NCBI GenBank assembly: GCA_964650905.1
Contig: CAZYVH010000069.1
Span: forward strand, 1-16,586
Length of the DNA stretch: 16,586 nucleotides
Source: SZUA-36 sp964650905
GTDB taxonomy: Bacteria > Pseudomonadota > Gammaproteobacteria > Xanthomonadales > SZUA-36
Reading direction: 5' to 3'
The notes under the pieces are model-generated. The model was not told the origin of the DNA, ran no database searches, and saw nothing but the letters and a program-made list of their open reading frames with translations. Position 1 is the first letter of the stretch, and every line of letters begins with the position of its first letter. This document shows, piece by piece, positions 5,747 to 14,539 of the stretch. A program made the position numbers and the translations under genes.

Positions 5747-6820
5747 ATGAGTCGCAACACCAACGCCACCATCAGCCTGGCAGCGATTGAACATAACCTT
5801 AAAGTTATCAGGGGGCTGGCCCCGGCCAGTAACATTGCATGTGTGGTCAAGGCCGATGCCTACGGGCATGGCATTGGACCTGTGACCCAAGCGCTTTGGG
5901 ACTCAGACCTGTTGGCGGTTGCAACACTGGATGAGGCAAGTGTTTTGCGTCAGGTTAATTGGGTTGGCCGTCTGCTGGTGCTGGAAGGATTTGCCGACCC
6001 CAATGACTTTGAGCTGGCGCAATCCTTGCGGACAGAAATGGTCATCCATCACCCAAAGCAACTGGAATTGCTCCAGCAACGCAAACTGCATGATGTGGAC
6101 CGTCTCTGGTTAAAAATTGACAGTGGCATGCACCGCTTGGGGTTTCCTTTGGCGGACGCAGGTTTGGTCTTTGCACAACTGCAAGCCATTGCCGGCAAGG
6201 ATAATGTCGTTCTGATGACACATTTTGCCTGTGCAGACGAGGCCACAAACCCCAAGACAAGGAAACAGATTAAGGATTTTGACACGGCTGTTGAGGGGCT
6301 GGTCGCCGAACAGTCGCTGGCAAATTCAGCTGGTTTACTGAATTTTCCGCAGTCACAGCGTGAAATTGTCAGACCCGGTATTCTCTTGTATGGGATTTCG
6401 CCAGATAGCCGTCAATCAGCTAATGCGTTGGATTTGCGACCGGCGATGACACTCGGGAGTGAACTCATTGCAGTCAACCAGTGCCGTAAGGGTGAGACGG
6501 TTGGGTACGGCGCCAGCTATCGCTGCCCACAGGACATGCGTATCGGTGTCGCCGCGATCGGTTATGGCGATGGTTATCCGCGGTCTTTGCGTGACGGCAC
6601 ACCGGTGTTGGTCAATGGTAAGACAGTGCGGTTGGCAGGTCGCGTGTCCATGGACATGATCACGCTTGATCTGCGTGGTCATGCTGAGGCCGGCGTTGGT
6701 GATCCGGTCGTGTTGTGGGGGGAGGGGCTCAGTGTTGAAACGGTCGCAGCATGGGCGGGTGCGCTGCCTTACGAATTGATCTGCGGTGTTACCGGCAGGG
6801 TACCCAGAGTTGTCGTTTGA
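5747..6820 (+). CDS. alr: Alanine racemase
   Basis: This PLP-dependent enzyme converts L-alanine to D-alanine for peptidoglycan synthesis in the cytoplasm. The cofactor lysine is K35 in VVKADAYGHG (33-42), and the second catalytic residue is the tyrosine in VGYGASY (Y254). The C-terminal beta domain contains GRVSMDMITLDL (298-309) and ends in ICGVTGRVPR. Length 357 aa matches the family. The ATG lacks a strong ribosome binding site. It probably shares a transcript with dnaB. It converges on pspF with 15 bp between stops and no visible terminator. Confidence 0.97.
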   Translation: MSRNTNATISLAAIEHNLKVIRGLAPASNIACVVKADAYGHGIGPVTQALWDSDLLAVATLDEASVLRQVNWVGRLLVLEGFADPNDFELAQSLRTEMVIHHPKQLELLQQRKLHDVDRLWLKIDSGMHRLGFPLADAGLVFAQLQAIAGKDNVVLMTHFACADEATNPKTRKQIKDFDTAVEGLVAEQSLANSAGLLNFPQSQREIVRPGILLYGISPDSRQSANALDLRPAMTLGSELIAVNQCRKGETVGYGASYRCPQDMRIGVAAIGYGDGYPRSLRDGTPVLVNGKTVRLAGRVSMDMITLDLRGHAEAGVGDPVVLWGEGLSVETVAAWAGALPYELICGVTGRVPRVVV

Positions 6821-6835
6821 CTATGCACCAGTGGG

Positions 6836-7840
6836 CTAATCTTCATTGTCTGTCAGCTCATACTTGCGCAGGTAACCACGTAACTGGTGATAGGTCATAC
6901 CCAGGTAGTCGGCAGTTTTTTTCTGGTTGAAGCGGCATGTTTTGAGCGCATCTTTCAAACGCCGTATTTCCTCCCGCTGGATGCTTTGCTTGAAATCGTA
7001 GGGTTGAACGGGCAGGGCGTCAGGCGCCGGTTCTTTATTGTCAGACGGAGCATCCGGTCGCCAGGGTGATGCGAAAGGGTCAAACACGATGTCGGTAATC
7101 GGTCGCTCATGATCCAGACCATTATACACAGCTCTTTCCACAACATTCTTAAGCTCACGAACGTTACCCGGCCAGGCATAGGCCGACAATACATCTTCGG
7201 CTTTTTCGGAGAATCCATTGAATACTTCTTTTCCCAGTTCTCCTGACATGCGTACGGCGAAGTGATTTGCCAGTGTCAGGATGTCGCCGGGTCGTTCACG
7301 CAAAGGCGGCAGGGTGACGACATCAAAAGCCAGGCGGTCAAGCAGGTCCGACCTGAATTTTCCTTTCCTGGCCAGTGCCGGCAGGTCTTCATTGGTCGCA
7401 CCTATAATACGTACGTTGGTACGGATGGTTTCGCTGCTGCCGACACGCTCGAACTCTCCATATTCGATAACCCGCAGAATCTTTTCCTGTACGCCCGATG
7501 AGGTGTTGGACAATTCATCGAGGAACAAACTGCCTTTATTGGCCAGCTCAAACCGTCCCAGGCGGCGCTTGACAGCACCGGTGAAAGACCCTGCTTCATG
7601 CCCGAACAACTCGGTTTCAAGCAGTGATTCTGTCAGGGCAGCGCAATTCATTTTAATAAAAGGGTAATCCCAGCGCCCTGAAAGATAATGCAAACGGGCG
7701 GCAACCAGCTCTTTACCGGTCCCGCGCTCACCGATGACAATCACCGGCCGGTTCAACGGTGCGACACGCGATACCTGCTCCAGCACTTCCAGGAAAGCAG
7801 GTGCCTCGCCAATCAATTGTTGATCTTGTGGTTTGGTCAT
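6836..7840 (-). CDS. pspF: Sigma-54-dependent transcriptional activator PspF
   Basis: PspF is a AAA+ enhancer-binding protein lacking a receiver domain. It remodels sigma-54 RNA polymerase at the phage-shock promoters and is held in check by PspA. Near-collinear similarity to E. coli PspF (325 aa) is clear: LIGEAPAFLEVLEQVS at 9-24, Walker A GERGTGKE (37-44), Walker B GSLFLDEL (103-110), sensor/arginine region around FRSDLLDRLAFDVV (162-175). A C-terminal Fis-type helix-turn-helix runs about 303-327 (FNQKKTADYLGMTYHQLRGYL). The sigma-54-contacting loop reads GSFTGA (84-89) instead of GAFTGA. No receiver or GAF domain precedes the AAA+ domain, as expected for PspF. Usually pspF is divergent from pspA; here no psp gene is adjacent and it interrupts alr and radA. 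No clear Shine-Dalgarno precedes the ATG. Confidence 0.92.
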   Translation of the reverse strand: MTKPQDQQLIGEAPAFLEVLEQVSRVAPLNRPVIVIGERGTGKELVAARLHYLSGRWDYPFIKMNCAALTESLLETELFGHEAGSFTGAVKRRLGRFELANKGSLFLDELSNTSSGVQEKILRVIEYGEFERVGSSETIRTNVRIIGATNEDLPALARKGKFRSDLLDRLAFDVVTLPPLRERPGDILTLANHFAVRMSGELGKEVFNGFSEKAEDVLSAYAWPGNVRELKNVVERAVYNGLDHERPITDIVFDPFASPWRPDAPSDNKEPAPDALPVQPYDFKQSIQREEIRRLKDALKTCRFNQKKTADYLGMTYHQLRGYLRKYELTDNED

Positions 7841-7962
7841 GGGTAGTGTTATACCAGATTTGCAGTCAAAACAATGATAGATTGTGCAGTTGTTATTGTA
7901 AGAAAACTATCTTTTACTGTCTTGGGCTGGAGGTCATGGGCCTGATCTGGTAAAAGAACACA

Positions 7963-7999
7963 ACGTGGCAGCATGACCACCAATGCTGGTCAACCACGT
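7963..7999 (+). repeat. Long inverted repeat in the pspF-radA intergenic region
   Basis: ACGTGGCAGCAT (7963-7974) pairs over its whole length with ATGCTG (7983-7988) and CCACGT (7994-7999), leaving an 8-nt loop and a 5-nt bulge (7989-7993). It ends 33 bp before the radA ribosome binding site and has no T-run, so it is not a terminator. It could be a leader RNA structure or an operator. The rest of the 7841-8044 gap shows no convincing promoter or sigma-54 (-24/-12) site. Confidence 0.5.
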
Positions 8000-8044
8000 C
8001 CCAACTCGCTGAACTCGCAGTTATCACATTGAAGGAGCCCTGGC

Positions 8045-9406
8045 GTGGCAAAAACAAAAACTTCATTTTATTGCAATGACTGTGGCAGCCATCTTTCCAA
8101 GTGGGCCGGTCAGTGCCCGGATTGTAAAGCCTGGAATACCGTCAGGGAATTTCGTGAGGCTGGCAATAAACACGTTCCGCGGACAGGTGGCTATGCCGGC
8201 AGCAGCGACCGGCACGCAACTGAACTGGCGAGCGTTGCGGATGATAAAGTCACGCGCGTAGGTATCGGTATCCATGAACTGGATCGGGTTCTCGGTGGTG
8301 GCCTGGTGCCGGGTTCGGTAACCCTGATCGGCGGTGATCCGGGAATTGGCAAATCAACCCTTCTGTTACAGGTTCTGGCCGGCTTGATGGGGCAATTGAA
8401 AAGTCTTTACGTCAGCGGCGAAGAATCGTTACAGCAGATCAATATGCGCGCTAAACGGCTGGCCCTGGACGTGGGTGCCTTGCGTTGTCTGACAGAAACC
8501 AATGTCGAGGACATTCTGACACTGTTGGCTCTGGAAAAGCCGGAACTGGTTGTTATCGATTCTATCCAGACACTCTATTCAGAGGACATCCAGTCTGCAC
8601 CGGGCTCGGTCGCCCAGGTGCGGGAAACCGCAGCCTGCCTGGTACGCTACGCCAAACGGATGAATTGCGCCATGGTGCTGGTGGGGCACGTCACTAAGGA
8701 CGGTTCACTGGCAGGGCCGCGCATATTGGAACATATGGTCGATGCCGTGCTCTATTTTCAAAGCGATGAAGGCAGTCGATTCCGTGTCATTCGTGCCTTT
8801 AAAAACCGTTTCGGGGCCGTTAACGAGATGGGCGTGTTTGCCATGACCGGCACCGGTCTCAAGGAGGTCAGCAACCCCTCCGCCATTTTCCTGAGCGGTC
8901 ATACCCAGCCTGCTGCCGGCAGTGTTATAACCGTGACCAGGGAAGGTACCCGGCCGATATTGCTGGAATTACAGGCGCTGGTGGACGAGAGTCACCTTGC
9001 CAACCCACGACGGGTCACGGTTGGTCTTGAGCATAGCCGCCTGTCGATGTTGCTGGCGGTAGTGCACCGGCACGTTGGTATTGGTCTGGGCGACCAGGAT
9101 GTTTTTGCCAATGTGGTCGGTGGCATGCGTATTACTGAAACTGGTTCGGACCTGCCATTGTTGCTGGCCATACTGTCGAGTTTCCGGGATCGTATCTTGC
9201 CGGAAAAAATGGTTGTTTTTGGCGAAGTGGGGCTTTCGGGTGAGGTGCGGCCCGTCTATAGCGGTGAAGAGCGGCTCAAGGAAGCTGTAGGGTTGGGTTA
9301 CAGCCGGGCCGTCATACCCATGGCGAACCGGCCCCGCAAACCGATTGAGGGCATGGACATCCTGGCGGTCAGCAATCTCGGCGAGGCCATTACAGCAGTT
9401 TTTTAG
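8045..9406 (+). CDS. radA: DNA repair protein RadA (Sms)
   Basis: RadA is a RecA-like ATPase and branch-migration helicase that processes recombination intermediates. A zinc finger comes first (C10, C13, C24, C27). Then Walker A GDPGIGKST (97-105, K103), Walker B LVVIDSIQTL (168-177) and the RadA-specific KNRFG (253-257) follow. A Lon-protease-like C-terminal domain starts around 300 (LLELQALVDES 306-316). Length is 453 aa, the usual size. The start is GTG 8045, supported by AAGGAG (8032-8037) 7 nt upstream and by the zinc-finger start. It converges on corB with a 66-bp gap that shows no terminator-like hairpin with a T-run. Confidence 0.97.
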   Translation: MAKTKTSFYCNDCGSHLSKWAGQCPDCKAWNTVREFREAGNKHVPRTGGYAGSSDRHATELASVADDKVTRVGIGIHELDRVLGGGLVPGSVTLIGGDPGIGKSTLLLQVLAGLMGQLKSLYVSGEESLQQINMRAKRLALDVGALRCLTETNVEDILTLLALEKPELVVIDSIQTLYSEDIQSAPGSVAQVRETAACLVRYAKRMNCAMVLVGHVTKDGSLAGPRILEHMVDAVLYFQSDEGSRFRVIRAFKNRFGAVNEMGVFAMTGTGLKEVSNPSAIFLSGHTQPAAGSVITVTREGTRPILLELQALVDESHLANPRRVTVGLEHSRLSMLLAVVHRHVGIGLGDQDVFANVVGGMRITETGSDLPLLLAILSSFRDRILPEKMVVFGEVGLSGEVRPVYSGEERLKEAVGLGYSRAVIPMANRPRKPIEGMDILAVSNLGEAITAVF

Positions 9407-9472
9407 AGCCCGCACATTTCCCGTATCCCGTCCCTGGCTTGTCCAGATATGACTGGGAGCCTCTGGTACACT

Positions 9473-10744
9473 CTATCCCGCGCTGGGGTTTGGGTGTGTG
9501 GATTCGACCAGCACTGTGTGAATGGCGTTGTCCATGATATCCATGATGGTCATGGTATGAGGACCAATTCTGATACAACACTTGCCTGCCGGAATTGCCT
9601 CGATCTCCTCGGTCAATAAACCTCCCAGCGTGTGTGCTTCATCAAAGGGCAAGTCCCAGCCAAGACGCCGGTTTAGCGTACGCAGGCTTACCGACCCGTC
9701 AATCAGGTAATTTCCGTCATCCAGACGCTGTATGCTATGTGGACGGTCTTTTCCTTCAGAGGTATATTCACCGACGATTTCCTCCAGGATATCATCGAGA
9801 GTGACCAGGCCTTGTATATCACCATACTCATCAACTACCAGCGCCATACGTCGTTCTTTGCTCTGAAACTCGAGCAACTGGCGTGTCAATGAGGTGCCTT
9901 CGGGTACGAAATAGGGCCGGCTGACCGAGTTTTGCAGGTCTTCAAACTTCAAGCCACCCAATGAAAGCTTGGAAATGATGGCACGGATATGCAATAGGCC
10001 GACCACGTTATCGATGCTCTCCCGGTAGACCGGCAAACGTGTGTATTGTGTTTGTGTCAATTGTGCAAGGATATCTTCCCACTCATCCTCAAGGTCAATA
10101 CCGACAATATCACCGCGCGGTACCATGACGTCTTCTGTCGAGGCATGCTGAAGATCCAGGATATTGAGCAGCATACGTTGATGTGCATTGGAAATCTGTC
10201 CACCCTCAGCCACCAGTGTGCGTAATTCCTCGTGGTTTAACCGCTCAAGAGCCTCAACATCCGTTTTTACGCCAAATGGTTTGAGCAGGAGGTTGGCGAG
10301 GGCGTTTACCAGCCAGACAACGGGGTTGAGTAATTTGAGCAGTACCACCAATATGAAAGAAGCCGGAAATGCGACACGTTCGGGGTGGATTGCAGCAACC
10401 GTTTTGGGTGCCACCTCGGCAAAAATGAGTACCACGATGGTCATGACCAGCGTGGATATCCAGATACCGTTGGTAGGAAAAAGACGAATCGCGATCACGG
10501 TAGCGATCGATGCTGCCAGAATGTTGATCATGTTATTGCCCAGCAGGATCAAGCCGATCAGCCGGTCGGGCCGGGTCAGCAGGCTCTGCGCCAGACGGGC
10601 ACCGCGGTGGCCGCTGTTGGCGAGGTGCTTTAAACGATAACGGTTGATGGCCATCAGACTGGTCTCAGAACTGGAAAAAAACGCGGAAAGTATGATCAGG
10701 ACAAACAAAATAGCGTAAAGCGTATTGAGTGGGATGTCTTCCAA
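9473..10744 (-). CDS. corB: CorB/YfjD-type inner-membrane CNNM-CBS transporter family protein
   Basis: This belongs to the HlyC/CorC family, which is linked to magnesium export and homeostasis in the inner membrane. The order is a CNNM (DUF21) membrane domain with about four hydrophobic segments (residues 8-30, 60-85, 95-115, 125-150), including FFSSSETSLMAINRYRL and GNNMINILAAS. A CBS pair follows (EDVMVPRGDIVGID, about 205-330, with VVDEYGDIQGLVTLDDILEEIVGEY), then a C-terminal CorC_HlyC domain. Length 423 aa compares with about 420 for E. coli YfjD. The start is TTG (10744-10742), which I accept because MEDIPLNTL aligns with the E. coli N-terminus. It begins 1 nt after the ypjD stop, so the two are translationally linked. 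Confidence 0.9.
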   Translation of the reverse strand: MEDIPLNTLYAILFVLIILSAFFSSSETSLMAINRYRLKHLANSGHRGARLAQSLLTRPDRLIGLILLGNNMINILAASIATVIAIRLFPTNGIWISTLVMTIVVLIFAEVAPKTVAAIHPERVAFPASFILVVLLKLLNPVVWLVNALANLLLKPFGVKTDVEALERLNHEELRTLVAEGGQISNAHQRMLLNILDLQHASTEDVMVPRGDIVGIDLEDEWEDILAQLTQTQYTRLPVYRESIDNVVGLLHIRAIISKLSLGGLKFEDLQNSVSRPYFVPEGTSLTRQLLEFQSKERRMALVVDEYGDIQGLVTLDDILEEIVGEYTSEGKDRPHSIQRLDDGNYLIDGSVSLRTLNRRLGWDLPFDEAHTLGGLLTEEIEAIPAGKCCIRIGPHTMTIMDIMDNAIHTVLVESTHPNPSAG

Positions 10745-10745
10745 A

Positions 10746-11558
10746 TCAGTTAACCCAGGTGCGTTGCAGGAGAATCTCCAGAATCAGCTTGCTGCCAAAA
10801 TAAGCCAACAACAACAAGGCGATACCCGCCAGTGTCAAACGCACGGCAAGCCGGCCACGCCAGCCTCTTTTCCAACGGCCCCAGAGCAGCAGTGCAAATA
10901 CCAGCCAGGCGAGGATAGACAGCAGGGTCTTGTGCACCAGGTGTTGGGCAAACAGGTTGTCAACAAAGACCAGACCGGTTAATAGCGATATGGTCAGTAT
11001 CACGAAGCCGACCTTGATCAGATGAAACAACAGCGCCTCGAGTGTGTCCAGCGCAGGTAGCGCCTGTACCAGGCGGTTGAAACTGTGTTGGTGTAACAGG
11101 TGATCAATGATGGCAATAAACAAGGCGTAGACCGAGGCAATGCTGAGTACACCAAAAGCGACCACGGAGGTAATGATGTGTACCGTCAGTGGCAGTGAAG
11201 CATGGCTCATTTGCAACAAGGGCGCATCCAGAAGACCCTCGCCGAGCAGGATCAGGACGGCCAGCGGCAATGCCACCAGGTTGGCATCAAAGAGATTCTT
11301 GCGAAGTGGTATCGTGGCCAGCGGTATGGCGACGGTGACCAGTGCACACAGTGACAGGGCGTTGGTCAGGCTGACCTGCGGTGCCGCCGGTATCAGCCAG
11401 TGCTGGGATTCCGCCCAGGAATGCAACAACACACCCAGCAGCGTAAACCCGGCAGCCATTTTCCGCATAGCTTCTGAACGCCTTTCCACGGCCATGTAAA
11501 GCATAGCAGTGGCAATGAGGTAACTGGCTGCAGTGGCGAACAAAATCTGGTTATGCAT
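10746..11558 (-). CDS. ypjD: YpjD, CcsA-like multi-spanning inner-membrane protein
   Basis: The 270-residue protein is almost entirely hydrophobic, with about eight membrane segments. It contains the cytochrome-c-assembly type pattern HSWAESQHWL near the third segment and LTVHIITSVVAFGVLSIASVYAL in the middle, and resembles the heme-handling CcsA/CcmC fold. The gene order ypjD-corB divergent from ffh is the one seen in E. coli, which supports the name. Its biochemical role is not settled; a part in cation or heme handling is inference. The ATG at 11558 has no strong Shine-Dalgarno. It heads a two-gene minus-strand operon with corB. Confidence 0.85.
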   Translation of the reverse strand: MHNQILFATAASYLIATAMLYMAVERRSEAMRKMAAGFTLLGVLLHSWAESQHWLIPAAPQVSLTNALSLCALVTVAIPLATIPLRKNLFDANLVALPLAVLILLGEGLLDAPLLQMSHASLPLTVHIITSVVAFGVLSIASVYALFIAIIDHLLHQHSFNRLVQALPALDTLEALLFHLIKVGFVILTISLLTGLVFVDNLFAQHLVHKTLLSILAWLVFALLLWGRWKRGWRGRLAVRLTLAGIALLLLAYFGSKLILEILLQRTWVN

Positions 11559-11593
11559 AGAAATTCTGTGGTCTATGGTGTGTGTTCACCCGG

Positions 11594-11599
11594 TATAAT
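11594..11599 (+). promoter_or_regulatory. ffh: -10 box of the ffh promoter
   Basis: A perfect TATAAT lies 29 bp before the ffh ATG, with transcription predicted from about 11606. No good -35 is seen 16-18 bp upstream, so the promoter is only partly supported. The divergent ypjD start is 35 bp to the left. Confidence 0.5.
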
Positions 11600-11627
11600 A
11601 CCCGACTGCACAAAGACGGAGTAGATA

Positions 11628-12995
11628 ATGTTTGACAACCTCACCCAACGATTGACCCAAAGCATGCAAAAAATGCGTGGTAAAGGCCGATTGACCGAGG
11701 AAAGTATCAAGGAAACCCTGCGGGAAATCCGGATTGCCTTGTTGGAAGCTGACGTGGCGCTGCCGGTTGTGCAGGCTTTTATTGAACAGGTCAAAGCCCG
11801 GGCCCTGGGGCAGGAGCTCATCAGCAGCCTGCAACCTGGTCAGGCACTGGTTAAAATTGTCCACGACGAGTTGGTCCATGTCATGGGTGATGAGAACGCG
11901 GCACTCGACCTCAATGCCAGAGCCCCGGTCGTGGTTTTACTTGCCGGTTTGCAGGGTTCGGGTAAAACCACCACGACGGCAAAGCTGGCAAAGGTTCTCA
12001 AAGATGAGTTCAAAAAGAAGGTGATGGTGGTCAGTTGCGATGTATACCGTCCAGCAGCCATTGACCAGCTTGAAACCCTTGCGCGGCAAGTTGGTGTCAT
12101 TTTTCAGCCTTCGTTGCTAACCGATAAGCCACTGGAAATTGCCAAACAGGCCCTGGATGCTGCGCGGCGTCAGTATGTGGATGTACTGCTCGTCGATACG
12201 GCTGGACGTCTGCATATCGATGACGACATGATGGATGAAATTCGCTGTCTGCATGCTGCCGTCGAGCCACATGAAACCTTGTTCGTGGTCGATAGCATGA
12301 CCGGCCAGGACGCTGCCAACACGGCTGCGGCGTTCAATCAGGCTCTGGCATTGACCGGCGTCATTTTAACCAAGACCGATGGTGATGCGCGTGGCGGCGC
12401 TGCATTGTCGGTACGTCAGCTTAGCGGTAAACCGATCAAGTTTGTGGGCACCGGTGAGAAAACGGATGCCCTGCAACCGTTCCACCCCGAACGTGTGGCA
12501 TCACGCATTCTGGGGATGGGCGATGTGTTGTCGCTGGTTGAGGACGTTCAGCGTCATGTCGACCACAAAAAAGCTGAAAAACTGGCCCGCAAAGTTAGAA
12601 AAGGCAAGGGTTTTGACCTGGACGATTTCCGCAGTCAGTTGGAGCAGATGCAAAACATGGGTGGTCTGGGCAGTCTGGTCGACAAGTTACCGGGTATGGG
12701 TGAGTTGCCGGAGCAGGTCAAAAATCGTGTTAACGACAAACAGACGGTGCAGATGATTGCCATCGTCAACTCCATGACACCGCAGGAACGCCGTTTCCCC
12801 GATGTCATACGCGGTTCACGTAAAAGACGCATTGCCAGTGGTTCCGGCACCAAAATCCAGGACATCAACCGCATGCTCAAGCAGTTTTCACAAATGCAGC
12901 GCATGATGAAAAAATTTGGTAAGGGTGGTATGAAGGGCATCATGCGAAGAATGGGCAGCCTCAAAGGCCAACTCCCACCCGGTGGTTTTTCATGA
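11628..12995 (+). CDS. ffh: Signal recognition particle protein Ffh (SRP54)
   Basis: Ffh binds 4.5S RNA and signal sequences of nascent inner-membrane proteins and docks with FtsY. It has an N-domain helical bundle (1-95) and a G domain with P-loop GLQGSGKTTT (107-116), DTAGR (190-194) and TKTDGDARGG (248-257). The methionine-rich M domain covers about 300-455 and contains the RNA-binding helix region SGSGTKIQDINRMLKQF and the Met-rich end QMQRMMKKFGKGGMKGIMRRM. Length 455 aa is normal. GGAG (11618-11621) precedes the ATG. The 4.5S RNA gene is not in this window. The stop lies 12 bp before the GTG of the PhoX-like gene. Confidence 0.97.
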   Translation: MFDNLTQRLTQSMQKMRGKGRLTEESIKETLREIRIALLEADVALPVVQAFIEQVKARALGQELISSLQPGQALVKIVHDELVHVMGDENAALDLNARAPVVVLLAGLQGSGKTTTTAKLAKVLKDEFKKKVMVVSCDVYRPAAIDQLETLARQVGVIFQPSLLTDKPLEIAKQALDAARRQYVDVLLVDTAGRLHIDDDMMDEIRCLHAAVEPHETLFVVDSMTGQDAANTAAAFNQALALTGVILTKTDGDARGGAALSVRQLSGKPIKFVGTGEKTDALQPFHPERVASRILGMGDVLSLVEDVQRHVDHKKAEKLARKVRKGKGFDLDDFRSQLEQMQNMGGLGSLVDKLPGMGELPEQVKNRVNDKQTVQMIAIVNSMTPQERRFPDVIRGSRKRRIASGSGTKIQDINRMLKQFSQMQRMMKKFGKGGMKGIMRRMGSLKGQLPPGGFS

Positions 12996-13007
12996 GAATG
13001 CTTTGAA

Positions 13008-14426
13008 GTGCACGATTCCGGTCGACGGCGTTTTCTGAAACACGGTCTGGTTGCGGCCAGTGGCGTGGGTCTGGGCGGCGCCGCGCTGTGGCAACTACTG
13101 CGTTCAGGTGAGCCACCTGCCATACACCCCGCATTGGGTCCGTTGCAGGTGGCCAAAGACCTGAACACGGGTTTACCGATTCTGAAACTGCCTGAAGGTT
13201 TCCGATATCGCACCTTCGCCTGGGCCGGGGAGCAACTTGCAGACGGGTTTCCATGCCCGGGTGCCGCTGATGGTATGGGTGTGGTAGCTGATGAGGACGG
13301 GGTAATAACTCTGATTAGAAACCAGGAGCTAACGGGTTCTTCCGGTCCCATTGGCGACCCTGATAATGCCTGGGACCTCACCGGTGGTGGGACGACCACA
13401 CTGAAGTTTGACACCCATAACACGCGCTTGGTGGACGCTCGTATCAGTCTCAACGGTACCGCAAAAAATTGTGCTGGCGGGGTCACGCCATGGGGTACAT
13501 GGCTGTCCTGTGAAGAGTGTCCCGTTACACCCGAACTGCTGCACCATGGTACTGAAATCAGGCAATGGAAATGGCATCTCAGCAATGTCAAAAAATCTCA
13601 CGGCTACGTTTTTGAAGTGCACCCGGAAGGTGAAACGGACCCGCAACCGATTATCCCGATGGGTCAGTTTTACCACGAAGCAGCAGCGATCGACCCGGTC
13701 AGTGGTATGGTTTACATGACCGAGGACAACAGTCCACAAGCCGGGCTCTACCGTTATGTGCCAAACGTCGCGGGTCAACTGCAGGCCGGTGGTCGCTTAC
13801 AAATGCTCAGGGTCAGTGGACATAAAGAACTGATCAAACACGTAGCGGTTAATCAACCCATGTCCTACACATGGGTAGACATCGCTGAACCGGGGCAGGG
13901 ACATTCACCTGGTAGCCATGACTGTGCCGGGGTCGTAAAACAAGGCATGGATGCCGGGGCGACGGCATTTCTTTCCCTGGAAGGCTGTGCTTACCACCAA
14001 AAGTCGGTCTATTTCACGTCCAAGGGTGGCGGCGAAGCCGGGGCCGGGCAGATTTTTCGTATGGACCTGGAAAATAACAAACTGGAACTGGTTTACGAGG
14101 CCGTCTACCGCAACGGGTTTTCAGGTCCGGATAACATTATCGTCAGTCCCAAAGGCAGCCTGATGATTTGCGAAGACCGCGTGGGTTTGATGACAAGTGC
14201 CCAGCGTATCGCCGTACTCGATCCAGAGGGTCAACTATTCGAGTTTTGCCAGGTCAACCCAAAGCTTAAAGCCCGCTACAAGGGGCATCGACTGAAGGAA
14301 ACCATCCTTGGCAGCGAGTGGGCCGGAGTTAGTTTTTCCACTGACGGTCAATGGATGTTTGCAAACCTTTATAATCCGGGTGTCACCGTGGCCATCACCG
14401 GGCCCTGGCAAACTGGACCAATATAA
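13008..14426 (+). CDS. Tat-exported PhoX-like (DUF839) protein
   Basis: The protein (472 aa) belongs to the DUF839 family, whose best-known member is the Ca/Fe-dependent alkaline phosphatase PhoX. A twin-arginine signal RRRFLK (residues 6-11) is followed by a hydrophobic stretch (13-31). No obvious AxA cleavage site is seen, so it may stay anchored. The family hallmark GGVTPWGTWLSCEE is at 157-170, and YHEAAAIDPVSGMVYMTEDN and GPDNI are beta-propeller repeat elements. The conserved RNHE position reads RNQE (104-107). Whether it is a phosphatase is inference, since many DUF839 proteins are uncharacterised. GTG is the only start that keeps the Tat signal, because a stop (12993-12995) lies just upstream in frame; the ribosome binding site is weak. 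It sits between ffh and rpsP, which are adjacent in E. coli, and is probably transcribed from ffh. Confidence 0.85.
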   Translation: MHDSGRRRFLKHGLVAASGVGLGGAALWQLLRSGEPPAIHPALGPLQVAKDLNTGLPILKLPEGFRYRTFAWAGEQLADGFPCPGAADGMGVVADEDGVITLIRNQELTGSSGPIGDPDNAWDLTGGGTTTLKFDTHNTRLVDARISLNGTAKNCAGGVTPWGTWLSCEECPVTPELLHHGTEIRQWKWHLSNVKKSHGYVFEVHPEGETDPQPIIPMGQFYHEAAAIDPVSGMVYMTEDNSPQAGLYRYVPNVAGQLQAGGRLQMLRVSGHKELIKHVAVNQPMSYTWVDIAEPGQGHSPGSHDCAGVVKQGMDAGATAFLSLEGCAYHQKSVYFTSKGGGEAGAGQIFRMDLENNKLELVYEAVYRNGFSGPDNIIVSPKGSLMICEDRVGLMTSAQRIAVLDPEGQLFEFCQVNPKLKARYKGHRLKETILGSEWAGVSFSTDGQWMFANLYNPGVTVAITGPWQTGPI

Positions 14427-14431
14427 AATCC

Positions 14432-14467
14432 GGCTTGGAAAAAATGTTCAAGCCATTGTTTTCTTTT
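14432..14467 (+). terminator. Probable terminator after the PhoX-like gene
   Basis: GGCTTGGA (14432-14439) pairs with TTCAAGCC (14447-14454), including one G-U pair, around a 7-nt loop. It is followed by a T-rich but interrupted run (ATTGTTTTCTTTT). It starts 5 nt after the stop codon and separates the ffh unit from the rpsP operon. Confidence 0.55.
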
Positions 14468-14539
14468 GCATCAATTACAGTTAAAATACGCGGTTTCGTG
14501 GAGCCGGTCCAGCTTGCGTGTGTGTCCGGTTAATGATTT

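Noticed and set aside
7841..8044. Sigma-54 promoter between pspF and radA
   Set aside because: TTGCA at 7860 lacks GG at the required -24 spacing, and TGGCAG at 7966 lacks a GC element at the right distance.
12635..13591. 318-codon minus-strand ORF across the ffh / PhoX-like junction
   Set aside because: It overlaps two well-supported genes on the opposite strand and shows no recognisable domain.
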